The notes under the pieces are model-generated. The model saw only the letters and a program-made list of their open reading frames with translations. It ran no database searches and had not been told where the DNA came from. From positions 653,997,717-654,061,716 of the forward strand of contig NC_090446.1 of NCBI RefSeq assembly GCF_031143425.1: DNA of 64,000 nucleotides. The letters are read 5' to 3'. Below are positions 1 to 10,990 of this stretch, piece by piece. Source of the DNA: Pleurodeles waltl. Lineage: Eukaryota; Chordata; Amphibia; Caudata; Salamandridae. How positions within the stretch are numbered: the stretch's first letter is position 1; every line of letters begins with the position of its first letter. Made by a program: the position numbers and the translations under genes.

Positions 1-510
1 ATTTCTGGAAGTGATAGGGCGTAAATCTTGCAATGAGGCCACCTCATATTTTTCAGAATTTGCCTTGGGTGTTCCCTATATGTTAAGAATTACCTCAAGT
101 GGGGTGCCAGCATTTTGTTACGGTTACCCCTTATGCCAAGAATTACATATACTATCAATTTTGCCATTGATACTGCCCGTTTAGCATGGGTGGCCCTTAT
201 GTCGAAAACTACCTTCAGAATGTCAGAGCTTGCATTTTTGCGTCCCCTAACCCTATCACCCAGTGGCAGTCTTCCATGGATGTCCTCTCTTAATCAATGA
301 TTACCTTCAGTATGCCAGCAACAGCATTATGCCATATCGATTCCCATATGCCATGTATTATTTCCAGTATTTCAAGGTCTGCAATTTGCTGTGGTTGGCT
401 TCCCTCATGCTATAACGTACCTCCAATATGCCAGTGCCAGCATGTTATCTTTGGTTGCACCTATAAGCCAAGAATCATCTTTAGTATGCCAGGGCCAGCG
501 GCAGACTTAC
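1..510. repeat. Degenerate tandem repeat, unit about 55-65 bp
   Basis: The stretch repeatedly returns to a variant of a TATGCCAAGAATTACCTTCA-like core followed by GTATGCCAGTGCCAGCAT-like and GGTTGCCCC-like segments, for example near 68-128, 129-193, 194-235, 290-330, 405-460 and 465-510. Copies are strongly diverged and spacing varies, so this looks like an old minisatellite or satellite fragment. It may extend left of the window. No coding signal was seen. Confidence 0.55.
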
Positions 511-529
511 AAGCATAAAACATGCTAGC

Positions 530-1060
530 AAACTCGCACTCTCTCTGTCACTCTCACGCATAATCTTTCTTTTTCTCATACACTCTGTGCCCCGCATTCA
601 TACTAATGCACTCACATTCTCTCATTTGCTGAGTCTCACTCCTACTCCATCCCACTCACTGTCATTCACACACAAACATACTCTCACACTTACTGGTTCG
701 TGCTCACTCAAAGACAGCAAAGCACGCCGTTTCACTCTCACTGACTCCCACTCACAGCTCCTGAGGTACAGGTGCTCTGCTTTAATACAAAGGACTCAGT
801 AGGCCCCTCAGGCCTCTGGGCCCTGTTGTTACTGCAGGTACTGCAACATTGATAGCTATGCCCCTGACTGACCTCCACTCCCTCTCACAATCTTACCTCA
901 TTCACTCCTACCTCACTCACAGTCAGTTTTATTCATTCATACTCACACTCTCGCTGATTCTCACTTACTTTTATTCCCGTTTCACTCTCCTTAAGTCTCA
1001 AACAAAAACACACGCTCACCCCCACACAGTTTCATTCATTCTCAAGCAATCATAAACACT
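530..1060. repeat. CACTC/TCTCA-rich degenerate simple repeat
   Basis: Long runs of CACTCACTCTCATTC-like words dominate, broken at about 760-850 by unrelated sequence. The open reading frames here are a by-product of the pyrimidine-rich composition. A complementary GAGTG-rich tract lies at 56995-57245. Confidence 0.6.
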
Positions 1061-1611
1061 CATAAACTCGCACATACACAGAATCTGGGCCAGAGCAAGG
1101 GATCCTGCCCTGGCTGCTATGTGTGGCTCCTTATTGGCCTCAAGGATGCACTGATGTAAGCCCTGAAAGACCCATTTTAGAAGATATACTGTGTTTCCTG
1201 AGGAGGTATTTGCCGTATGTCTGCCAGATAAATTCAATTGTGACTGTGTAAGGGATCGTAGTTGAATTACATCCCTCAGACATCTGCAAATAAGATATCT
1301 ACCTACAGAGCGCACTGTTGTTAAACTGCCCTCTGTACGTATATTGATTCTAAGCTCTGTCCCTCTCATCAGTACCCCGGAGACCGAGAGGGCTGATCTG
1401 TACATTGACAATGTTTTTGCTGATCTGTACATTGATAATGTTTATGAAAAGACAGAAGTTGTGCTTACCTAAATAATTAGCTCTTGGGCACAGTGGCTAG
1501 GGCCAGTAAGTGGCTGCTCAGGGAAGGCAGAGCTGAACCCTGAAGCCCTGATTAGGGAGATGCCACTGACCCTTGGAAGACAAAAAATACCTTTTCATAA
1601 TGCTACTCTTT
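1061..1611. other. No gene seen; one short tandem duplication
   Basis: Nothing recognisable on either strand. A 23-bp unit containing CTGATCTGTACATTGA occurs twice in tandem at about 1394-1440. A 138-codon minus-strand frame crosses the area but has no recognised motif and is left uncalled. Confidence 0.4.
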
Positions 1612-1760
1612 CAAAAACTACTTGAAAGATTTACATCAAACCAAGGATGGGAACACCTCTGAGTAAAGTTCTAGTCTCATGGCAAGTTTGGTGTAATTCT
1701 GTTGTGTGGTTTTTGTTATAGTTGAGTGCAACTTTTCCTCTGGGAATTAAAATACCCACC
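1612..1760. repeat. Interspersed repeat fragment (AAAACTACT...GATTTACA family)
   Basis: The words CAAAAACTACTTGAAAGATT and TTACATCAAACCA match, with changes, a stretch at 63230-63262, and the inverted word GGTGTAA plus context recurs near 63864. This indicates one dispersed repeat family with copies at both ends of the window. Its class is unknown to me. Confidence 0.5.
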
Positions 1761-3539
1761 TTTAGTTTTTCCTCTCCTAAAAGGATCTGCATGAATTCTG
1801 CTATACCGAAACGTAGCGGGCAGCACTGTTTGATAAATTTCAGGCAGATTAATCAAACAGCCAAATGCCGCGGCAAATAAAGTGTTACCTTTTCAGTTGA
1901 AAGTTCGACTTAACCATAACTGAGCACTGACTGGCAGTATGAAAAATGGCACCTCAAAAATAGCAGGACATTATTGGCTTACTAGATTCTCTAGCATTGG
2001 TAAGCCTGGCCCTTTTACTACCGTTCAAAGGAATCTACGCTTTTGACATATCTCAATACCACATGTTCGAATAATTTATTCTTGCAGGTGGTACTCTTCT
2101 TGCCTTAGTTATTGACCCTCTAGCCTCCTAACTTCATTTTTGTAGATGAGGATAGTGAGTTAAGTTCGTCAACTGAAGGGATAAAGATATTTCTAAATTC
2201 TTATCTTATTCTACTCTCCATTCACTTTATTTTCCCTCAATCAAAAATTTGCCTTTTGGCCCCTCAAGATCATCAGTAGGATCCGGCAACTAAGATGATG
2301 TATTTGTATAATTCTCATTTTATAATCTGGAAAAAATGATTTCGTGTACTTGCCTACTCTATCCAAATGTAATACGCTGACTGCTTAAAATGAAACAAAT
2401 AGTTTAGATGAACTCTGGACCCTTGTCAAGTCCCAATACATACTAGACCTAGTGGTTGCTTTAAATAACTTTCGTCAGACATAATGTTAAACTGAGCACG
2501 AGAATTATCAAAATTATTTTCAATAATAGAATTATTAACATCAATAAAAACATACCATCTTTTGATGAATAAGGTTTTAAATTTTTACTAAAATGAGTAG
2601 GCAATTTAGGCGATGATAACTGCCACTAACTCTTAGAGTATTATTTGCGTTGGCTGGATATAAAGTACTTTAATCACTTTCTTGCAAAGGAGCAAGCCAT
2701 TAATGTAATTGCTTGAACCAGATGCTGTTGGTACTGAGACCACATTCATGCATGAAGAGATATCTCCTCACCTGACTCTCCAATATAGGGAATTTTGAAA
2801 TGGCAGCCCCCTCTTCTTCGTGATAAGCAGCCACATCTTGGGTAACCACTTTGGTTTCAATTTCTTATAATATTTACTGAGATTTTTTAGGGCTTCCACT
2901 ATGTCACCTGGGGAGAGCATGAAAGCTTTACAAACTACTTACTTTGAACCAGTCACACTCCTGTGACGAGAACACCTGCAATAATATGAATTTATGTGAA
3001 AAAAAATTTATTGCAGGGTGTTGGCTAAAATGTTTTGTTTGTGCGGAAGGGGGGCTTTTTAGTGGATGCCCTGGTCAGGTGAGGTTATTGGCCATTCAAA
3101 GTGATTTGGCATGTACGGTTGTTCTCTGTAATGGTTGATGGTGAAATATGGATATAATGTGGTGTACATTTGTGCGCTGAATTATTCCCAAAGAGTTCTT
3201 CTCCCTCCAAGAAAAAACTGTTGAAATGAGGCCAGATAGATGATTTTAAAGAAGATTTATTTCCCAAATTAGCTAAAGTACCACCCTTTTCACAGTGTGC
3301 TTATGAAATGTTCCATTCCTTCATGGTTTGGACAAGCTTTGACTTGTCTGTTGATGTCTGCGGTTAACCCATCCAAAACCTCTTTGAAAAAATTAGTGGC
3401 AAAGTGATGATTATTTTTTTACCACCATTTCCCAAAAATTGTCTAAAAGACATAGATGGTAAAGGCAGTTAAAACAATTTGGGCATGCATTTCACATGGA
3501 ATATACCTTTTTTAAACCTTTCTTCTTCCTTTTACCTCC
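1761..3539. other. AT-rich sequence, no gene recognised
   Basis: No frame has a recognisable protein motif, and I saw no paired terminal repeats or tandem structure. The short frames at 2944-3138 and 3085-3267 look like chance. Confidence 0.4.
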
Positions 3540-4018
3540 TTTCTTTTTTTGGAAGGACGTTACAGGGCTTTCTCTGCCTACAAACAGCTAACCTGGAGCC
3601 CTCTAAGCAAGCTAATTATTGCTCTATTTCCTTCCATTTTATAAGAAAATTCTTAAGGAGCATATTAGCAGCCAGTTATAGACTTTTTTAAATATCCTTG
3701 AGGTAATTCATCTGTCTCAGTCTTGGTTAAGTATAGAACACAGCACTCAATCTGCACAGTTAGGTGTTATTGAAATCTTGAGACAGGACTTGGACAGAGG
3801 AGGCATTGGAGTTCTGATTTTGTTAGATCTTAGTGCCACTTTTGATACTTTCTCACACCCGGTGCTTCTCAAGAGACTACCGACAATAAGGGTGCAAGAG
3901 CTAGCTCTATCTTGGCTGGAATCTCTTCTATAAGGCCTCACGTTCCAGTTTTTTGCTAAACCCTTTAAATCAGTTATGTACAATCTGCTTCATGAAGTGG
4001 TACAAGGATCAGCACTAA
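3540..4018 (+). pseudogene. LINE reverse transcriptase relic, N-terminal part (L2/CR1-like)
   Basis: In translation, with frame changes, this stretch shows the order expected of a jockey-superfamily RT: a SNYRPIS-like region (NYCSIS near 3615), then QSWLSIEHST near 3720, then the catalytic block LLDLSATFDTFSHPVLLKRL near 3818-3877, then VVQGSAL at 3999-4016. The domain resumes at 6901 with LSPMLFNIY, so an insertion at 4019-6900 separates two halves of one RT. Stops and frameshifts make it a dead copy. The clade is inferred from the LDLSAAFDTV-type motif; L2, CR1 or Rex1 cannot be told apart by eye. Confidence 0.75.
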
Positions 4019-4394
4019 GGGGCAGATGTTTCAAACATTTTTGCGTTGGGCCGTTTGCGATCGCAAAAATGCATTTTGGTAGGTAACAAGTCCAATTTGC
4101 GATTCGGTAACTTGTTACAAAATCGCAAATTGGATTTGCAACTACATACCGATTCGGTATTAGGAAACGGCGTGTCAAGGGCATCCCTTCCTCATACCGA
4201 ATCGCAGAGGTATGTATGATTGTTTTGTAACCGTGAATGCGGTCGCAAAACAATCGCAGTTACCACCAATTTCAAATTGGTAGTAACCCATTCGCAAAGA
4301 GGAAGGGGCCCCTTTGTGAATGCATGCAAAAACTTTTCATTTTTTAAACGCATCCCGTTTTCCTTTAAGGAAAATGGGCTGCATTTAATAACAA

Positions 4395-4930
4395 GCATTT
4401 GCAATGCAATGGGTCTCGCGTTTGCGTGAGTTAGAGCTATTAGCGTCTAAATTCCTAACTGGAGTTTTCTTGCCACTTAAATTGAAAATGAAATGTAAAA
4501 TAATTGGCATAAGCGAGCAGATTCAAAGCGCCGTTGCCGCTGTGAGCATAAGCGTGAAGGAGAGACATTAAAAAGAAAAGACGTTTGCTCGCAGTCAAAT
4601 GTATCGGCAATTGCACAATTATTCATGTAACTGGGGCAGTCTGCAAGGCGGTCACAAAACCTACCCAAGGAGGGACAAATGTAAAGCATTTACCAATGAT
4701 AACAAAGGATTTTGAAAGGGCAGACCACGAACGAGTGAAAGTAATGGACGTGCAGTGGGCATGGTTAAAAGCCCAAAATACTTACTACAGGTCTAAGAGC
4801 TTGCGCGCTCGATCTAAGAAGAAGAAAAACAAACATTTGCATTGCAATGGGTCTCGTATTTGCTCGTGCGAGAGCTATTAGCATTGTAAACTCCTAACTG
4901 GACTTTTCCTGCCACATAATTTGAAATAAA
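4395..4930. repeat. Two direct copies of a ~130-bp unit inside the fold-back element
   Basis: A unit with AATGCAATGGGTCTCG, then GAGCTATTAGC, then CCTAACTGGA and TGCCAC, occurs at about 4397-4530 and again at about 4838-4940. It may be a short interspersed element captured twice or an internal duplication. Confidence 0.55.
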
Positions 4931-4932
4931 AA

Positions 4933-5050
4933 AACGAGCATGATCGCGCTATGTAAAACCCAGCGTGATCGTGCTGAAATTGAAAACAAAAAAACTGAGC
5001 GCGATCGCGCTATGGAAAACCCAGCGCGATAGCGCTGCGTGGAAAATAAA
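4933..5050. repeat. Palindromic AGCGCGATCGCGCT repeats
   Basis: Four or five copies or variants of the self-complementary word GAGCGCGATCGCGCT (for example GAGCATGATCGCGCT, CAGCGTGATCGTGCT, CAGCGCGATAGCGCT) are spaced by A-rich linkers. Each could fold into a small hairpin. Confidence 0.6.
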
Positions 5051-5084
5051 AAGAAAAAGTAGTGCAGAAACCAGGCTGAAAACA

Positions 5085-5305
5085 TGGATCCTCGTATGTT
5101 TTCAATTGTTGGTCAGTGCGCTTGAGGAGGGCTAAACTCTGAAAAAAACGCATTACTTATGCATGCCTTTCACTAATAAAATCAAGCAGATTTTAAAAGG
5201 AAAGCCTATAAACCAATCAAAGTGACAGGCATGACATGGGCGTGGTTCAGAGCCCAAAGAGAAATTACAACACTGCGGGAGCGCTTATGCGCTCGACCCT
5301 AAAAA
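5085..5305. repeat. Direct repeat partner of 6410-6625
   Basis: The words CCTCGTATGTTTTC, AAATCAAGCAGATT, AACCAAT and TGCGCTCGACCCTAAAAAG occur in the same order here and at 6415-6632, so about 200 bp of the fold-back element's interior is duplicated in direct orientation. Confidence 0.6.
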
Positions 5306-6900
5306 GAACATCATGGAGGTCAAATGGCAAAGATTTTCAACAGAAACAGCTGAAGATCAAAGAAAACATTGTTTAGAAGGAACATTTTTAGAAATTGCAA
5401 AGCGTGAAAAAGTTCCACAACATGGAGAAAAGATCCCAATCCAGAAAAGCTATCTCTCTGTGCCTTGCAAGCAGGCCGTATTATCAGAACAGTAACAATG
5501 TCACTGACCCGACGAACGCACATTAAAAAGTGACCAGAAAGAACCCAAAATCTGTGACACTTATCATCAACCCACATTCATTCACTGTGATGCCGATCAA
5601 AAATAAAACTCAAGTAAAGAATACTTCTATTAGTAAATGCTATGTGCCGAAACATGTCGCAATAGCTTGAAAACTACAGAAACCAGCATGCTGCATCCTG
5701 GTCCAATCGGAAAAATGGAAGTACATTCATAATTCTTACAGGGATAAATGTGCGCTCTTACAAGTGATGAAACGCGACCTGAAGTGAATTGGTCATGATT
5801 TCGAAACAGCTGTTGCTGAGTGTACCTGAGATTAAAATCTATGTGCTCAACCCCTGAATGAAATTCAACAGTGTAATACCTGAAACGCAAATAACTATAT
5901 AATATAAACGTGGAAAGTGCAGACCAAGCTCAGCAATTACACAAGAGCCGTGGCCTGCAGTGTTCTCATAAATCAATCTGGCATATTAAATATTATCCAA
6001 GCTGTATAAATGAACAAATACCACATTAATAAAATGCAACTTATGCCCATTAGTACAAGAATGATGAACTAACCGTGCATATACGCTGTAAGTGAAGTCC
6101 ATTACCTTCAGTCAGAACGCAAAAGTTCCCTTGTGAACAACGCGCAGTCATCGAATGTAAAAGAAACAGCCCAGAATCCGTTGTTGATTTTTAAACCAAT
6201 GTGTTAATTACGTGACCAAGTACTTACACAATGATAAGAGTGATACAAAGACAGAACCAACTTGAAATGAAACATATCGGCAAAAGTGCAATTATGTACG
6301 TAACCGAAAAAAGTGTGTAACAGGGTCGATATTATGCAAAGCGCTCAACTTCTGCCAAGCGAGATCGCACTGCAAAAATTGAGAAAAAGTAGTCCACGAA
6401 CCAGGCAGAAAACAGCGAGCCTCGTATGTTTTCTGTACTTGGTCGATGCGCTCGATGACGTATGCGTGACTTCCACTAATGAAATCAAGCAGATTCTAAC
6501 AGGCAAGCCCACGAACCAATGAAAGACACTGACGTGACGTGGACAGGGCTCCTAGCCCTTTTTAATTTCTAAAGCGTCTCGCTTAGCGAAAGGCATGCAC
6601 AAGCGCATGCGACGCAGGCTCGACCCTAAAAAGGAAGATTACTTTATTGAAAAGCAATTACAGACATGGTGGTCTGCTGAGCCCAGCAGGCCACCATCCC
6701 TGTGATTGTAGCCATTCGCAATGGCTTTCAAATTGCGACCTACCTCATGAATATTAATGAGGCAGGTCCATTTGTGAACCCTTGTGAATCGCAGTATAAA
6801 ACTCCTGGAGTTTCATACATTCCATTAGCGATTACTTAATTGCGATTTGCTAAAAATCGCAATTAGGTAATCGCTATTGTCAAGAATGATACATTTGGCT

Positions 6901-7890
6901 CTGAGTCCCATGCTTTTTAATATTTATGTCCAACCTCTTGCTAACATAGTGGAAAAATGTGGTTTATCCATATAGTTTTATGCGGCTGGCATTCATATTA
7001 TTTGATTTAATTTACTGCAACAAATGACAGTACCGCATCTAATCTGACTACTTGTCTCCAAGAAATAGATGAGTCATAACTGTTTGAAACTGAATGGCAG
7101 TAAAACTGAGGTTCTCATTCTACGTAATCAACCTGAGATGTGAAGTCCACGCTAATGGCCACAAATATTGGGCATCTGTCCAACTAGTCAGTCAATTAAA
7201 GATCTTTAATTGACTGACTAGTTGGACAGATGGTTGGATAGCAAACTTACTATGGAGCAACAGATCACAAAGGTAGCTGCATGTTGTTTTGGACTACTAA
7301 GATCATTGAGAAAGATCCGGTGGTATCTAGCTCTTAATGTACAAAAACTGTAGTACAGGCCTTGATAATTTCAAGACTAGACTATGGCACTGTATTATCT
7401 CGTGGGGTCACACAGATATACCGATTACACATTGTGCAGAATGCTGCAGACTGGGTTCTCTGTCACATCCCTCGTAATGAATCAGTGTCAAAACATCCTC
7501 GGCCTCAAAATATTCACAATGTTTATGGCACCTGTGGCAGTGCACCTTTGATGCTTCAAATCATCAGGTAATCAAGGGCACGTCTAGGATAGTCATGAAC
7601 AACTCAATTATAGTCTGCATCGAGCTGTTAAAAAATTAGGCCCCACACTCAACAAAGAAAAATCGTCTCTAAACCTCCTTTGAAATCTGTTTCATGGGTG
7701 CACTCCTAGGCATAGAAGAAGTGAAAAAGTGGCCCTCACAGGAAAGATAAGGGTCTACCTCCCTTGGCAGGTCTGATTGAAAAAACAACTAAATATCAAG
7801 GTACACCTGCAGAAAAGACTACTAGGCATGATGTTGTCTTGTATATACCTCTTTTCATATTGCAGATTATGAATGCGGCCAATGCAGTGT
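6901..7890 (+). pseudogene. LINE reverse transcriptase relic, C-terminal part
   Basis: Continuation of the RT from 3540-4018. It starts with LSPMLFNIYVQPL and a decayed YADDT region (FYAAGI). It then shows the thumb/connection features TMEQQITKVA and CFGLLRSLRKI near 7250-7310, ISRLDYGTVLSRG near 7365 and RLHIVQNAADWVL near 7424. A C-terminal stretch near 7740-7850 resembles the end of L2-type ORF2. Multiple stops and frameshifts. The 60-bp palindrome at 7173-7232 interrupts it. Confidence 0.75.
7173..7232. repeat. Perfect 60-bp spacerless palindrome
   Basis: Bases 7173-7202 are exactly reverse-complementary to 7203-7232, centred on AAAGATCTTT, with no mismatch. Pairing fails at the next base on each side (7172 and 7233 are both G). 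Confidence 0.95.
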
Positions 7891-8084
7891 GAAATTGACA
7901 AGCAATTGGGCATGAATACCAGGATCCTTTAAAATATAAGTGACAGCAATGATGAAAGAGGCTCCTCCATGTTAAACTTTAATGAATAACTCTGGAGTGG
8001 ACCTATTCTGTCTCCTCCCTGAGGAGACTTCATTTTAACCATGGATGTCTTGATAGAAGGATAGAGAGCTCATCTTCACAAACT
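7891..8084. other. Spacer between LINE and DIRS relics
   Basis: Nothing recognised; this interval holds the unresolved junction between the LINE 3' end and DIRS relic 1. Confidence 0.3.
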
Positions 8085-8930
8085 GTGCGCCAGAGAGTAG
8101 GAAATGGATATGGACATCAACATGTAAGAATTGAATGCTGTCATCAGAACCCTTCATTCCATCATACATTGAGTACATCATTCATCACTATTGATCCAAA
8201 CAGGCAGCACATAGTCAATATTTCACATCGACACACCGAGAGGCACAAGATCTTGTGTATTTTTCATGCAGTCTTAACATCTGTGGCAGTGGGCCTAAGA
8301 AACAAAACATCTCAAAAAGCAGATCATCTACCCAGATCGGACAGCAACCAAGCAAACTGCCTCAGGAGCGCAGATCTGAGTTGTCATAGATGGGATCTCA
8401 ATGGCAGTCTGCTGAGAGGCGTATTTGAGGCATGTGGAAAGCCAAGGCTAGACGTGTTAGCACAAAAGACAATCTAGGAATGCCAGTTCTACTCAAGCAG
8501 GTAACTACAGAAAAGATCATGGGGGATGCATTTTTGATTGCATGGTAAAGGCCATATGTTTTTTTCATCTCTTGCTGATAGCAAGAGTCAATGTGAAGCT
8601 CATAATGAAGCTATGCTAGATTCAATCCTAATCACTCCAATATAACCCAGACAATATTGGTTCACATATCTCCTATAACTAGCAGAAATATCTCCTTTTC
8701 TGTTTGGAGCACACTCAAATTTCCTTAGCAGGAACCATGAGCAATAATTCATCACAGTTCTGAATCACTGAACGTTTTAGCCTGACTCCTGAATTTTATG
8801 ACGTCTCACATGTAGACATTCATGCTAATTGAAAGCATTCATGTGCAGGTCAAGCACTGTCCACTAACAGGGCGGACATAACAAATGGAAGAGGTTCTCC
8901 ATTTGGTGGTCAGAACCTTCTCTGATTGTT
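8085..8930 (+). pseudogene. DIRS relic 1: RNase H, linker and start of tyrosine recombinase
   Basis: A 130-codon frame (8085-8477) ends in LSCHRWDLNGSLLRGVFEAC followed by KPRLDVLA, which matches the DIRS RNase H block of the form EWxLNxxVFxxLxxxWGxPxLDLFA. The following 300 bp, with stops, keeps DIRS linker words: GDAFLIAW near 8526, SESLNVLA near 8759. NKWKRFSIW near 8883 is typical of the recombinase N-terminus. DIRS elements encode gag, RT/RNase H and a tyrosine recombinase instead of a DDE integrase. Gag and RT were not found upstream, so this copy is 5'-truncated or rearranged. Confidence 0.6.
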
Positions 8931-10180
8931 AGGCAGAACTTGTGTTTTCAAGAGCCATGTGCTAATCAAGACTCATTACTCGTGCTTCCAGAGCCATGCG
9001 CTAATCATGACTCATTTCTGCACAAACTATAAAAAGCCTCTCAGGTATTAGTGAGCGCTTGGCTTCGTTCCGGGTCTTCTTGAAACTGACATGGAGAGCC
9101 CACTCCTGGGAATTCCCTGCAAAGCTTCTGTATCGTTGCTGGGCAACTACAGAGGGAACAACTTCTTCAGCCTCTGCACGCTGGCAGCTGTTTACATAAG
9201 CTAAGTGGAGGAAGTGCACTCGGTTGAGCGAATGGTTCTTTTTTTGAGGTTAAGAACCTCAGTGTGTAACTAAATGTCTTTATTTTCAAGAGAAGAACAC
9301 AAATTTTGAGGTTGATTAAGAGAATGTACGGAAACGCTTAAAGCTTTGACATTGATTGTGCGTCTGTACACTGCCTTGTTGATTCATTCTAAAATCAGAA
9401 AAGGTATCAGCATGCAAAGAGAGTGTTGTGAGATGAACAACCTTCATATGTTTGTGACTTCGCTAATTATGAGTGTGTCGCTTGTTATGGTAACGATTCT
9501 CATTTTGCAGGAACTCTTTTAGTATTGTCTAGAATGGATGTTAGTGATTCCTCAAAAACAGAAAAGGCATGTTTTCACTTTATAAATCAGTGTACGTTTA
9601 TTCCTTTTTTGAAAAAGGTTTTGTTGTGGGTTTGTGTGCTTCAAGTTTGCAGTGCGAACAGCTACACCAAGAGTGATTACTCTAAGCAGTGAGAGACGGA
9701 CAAAAAAGATCCAGGCAATGATGGCACATTCCTATAAGCCCAATTCAGTGGAGAGGAAGTGCGAGGAATGTGTTGAGTGCCTGGTGATTAGCTGAGATAA
9801 CAGACTGGGTGCATAAATTCTGTACAGGAAGTGGCCTCAACACATCACTCATCCCTGCCCTTTCCCTTATAGCTCTGGACACTCAACAACTAATGCTGAC
9901 AGCAATTACCTGCACCCCAAAGCATCGGGGTCCGTGTAGACCAGGCAACAGAGACAATATCTTTCTTCTCTCTCTCTCTTCCTCTCATCCAATCCCCCAA
10001 CCCTTTTGGGGACACCTGCCGGGACTCCTGTATTTCGGCGGCAGTGCCGAGAGGTGTCCTGGGAGGATAGGGGGAACAGGCATCGCTCATGCAGACAACC
10101 TGCCTTTCAGGTTAGTGGTCAAGCTCTTACACACATGAATCCATGGTTTATACCTAAGGTTTCAGCAGAATGTCATCCTA
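8931..10180. other. Unassigned insert between DIRS recombinase halves
   Basis: The recombinase signal stops near 8930 and resumes near 10180, so about 1.25 kb looks inserted. It opens with two direct repeats and a TATA-like box (8951-9036), as a retroviral or LTR promoter might, but I found no paired terminal repeat, primer site or target duplication. CT-rich runs lie at 9960-9990. No coding motif was seen. Confidence 0.35.
8951..9036 (+). promoter_or_regulatory. Two direct repeats plus TATA-like box
   Basis: AGAGCCATGTGCTAATCA (8951) is repeated as AGAGCCATGCGCTAATCA (8990), each followed by a GACTCATT word. The second copy contains TGACTCA, the AP-1 consensus. CTATAAAAAG follows at 9027-9036. 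Repeated enhancer units ahead of a TATA box resemble an LTR U3 region. Function is inferred from layout only. Confidence 0.35.
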
Positions 10181-10550
10181 ATTAAATTTTTCTTCCATAG
10201 TCCTAAAAATGCAGCAGAAGAGGTTCTACATTTCCTGGATGTGCACAGAAGGCTAAGTTCCTATCCAGTCAGAATAAGTTTATGCAGACAGTATGATCCG
10301 TTGCTGGTATTGTTTACCAACCCAGAAACCCTTTATCTAAGCAAAGAATCTTGAGATGGGTATCACCAGCAATTACCATCTGTCACAAAGAAGTGGGACA
10401 TCCGTTGGTAAAGAAATTCCACCAGGAGCTCTCTATGCAAGAATGTCTATTACTGATATCTGTCATGCAGGTACCTTCACTCAAACTTACTGTTTGGATG
10501 CAATGGTTGACAGATACATGGTGGTGGGGAGAACTGTACTTTTAAGATAA
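10181..10550 (+). pseudogene. DIRS relic 1: tyrosine recombinase C-terminal part
   Basis: With frameshifts, the stretch reads through ALHCLD-like and LRWVSPAITICHK words, then GHPLVKK, then ALYARMSITDICHAGTFTQT and YCLDAMVDRYMVVGRTVL, the usual end of vertebrate DIRS recombinases. The catalytic HSTR box survives only as a frame-disrupted NSTR-encoding variant near 10418-10429, where the His codon CAT has become AAT. The gene is dead. The DIRS right end follows about 50 bp downstream. Confidence 0.7.
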
Positions 10551-10599
10551 AGGTGAGCCATTCTGTTACAAAACTACCATTAAACTGTGATTCTGCTTG

Positions 10600-10990
10600 C
10601 TATTCTGATGAAAGCGTGTTAACAATGAAAGATTCACTGTTGGTGAAAAAGTGTTACTTACCTGTAACTTCAGATATCCAAGTCTGTTTTCTTTCATAGA
10701 TTCACGTGTGGCCCTCCCTTCTCCTGAGACAGAGGCTCACGGTTTAATAGTCCATGTTTTTCACATTTGTGCTGGAAATATGAGGTCCCTGCATGGGAGG
10801 AGTGCAGGCCAGGGTACTCTCACCTCATTGGCTAGATTTCACTTTTGTAGAATGAGGTATCTGGATGCTTGCTCTCATTCTGCTTTTGTAAGGTCTCTAT
10901 GGTACTCCTAGCTCGATGATGGGGATTGATTTAAGGATGTGAATCTATGATATATACTTATCCTGAAAAACTATAATTTTTATACGCTAG
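10600..10990. mobile_element. DIRS relic 1: right-end inverted/complementary region
   Basis: GAAAGATTCAC near 10628 is followed by TTACTTACCTGTAAC near 10655 and TTTCATAGATTCACGTG near 10692; GTGAATCTATGATA recurs inverted near 10938. The same order of words appears at 27602-28005, downstream of another DIRS recombinase. In DIRS elements the right terminal repeat is followed by an internal complementary region able to pair with both ends, which fits this layout. Confidence 0.6.

Larger units (their letters stand above)
4019..6900. mobile_element. 2.9 kb fold-back/TIR element inserted in the LINE
   Basis: The boundaries are set by the interrupted LINE RT. The left end GGGGCAGATGTTTCA and the reverse complement of the right end, AGCCAAATGTATCA, form imperfect terminal inverted repeats. 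Flanking CTAA (4015-4018) and CTGA (6901-6904) could be a 4-bp target duplication with one change. Both subterminal regions are packed with short inverted repeats around TTTGCGA/TCGCAAA, and the interior holds direct repeats. No transposase frame was recognised, so it is probably non-autonomous. Superfamily unassigned. The TIR resembles that of the small element at 15658-16063. Confidence 0.65.

Noticed and set aside
1016..1432. 138-codon minus-strand open frame
   Set aside because: No recognisable motif; the start is a short tandem duplication and the end lies in the simple-repeat tract.
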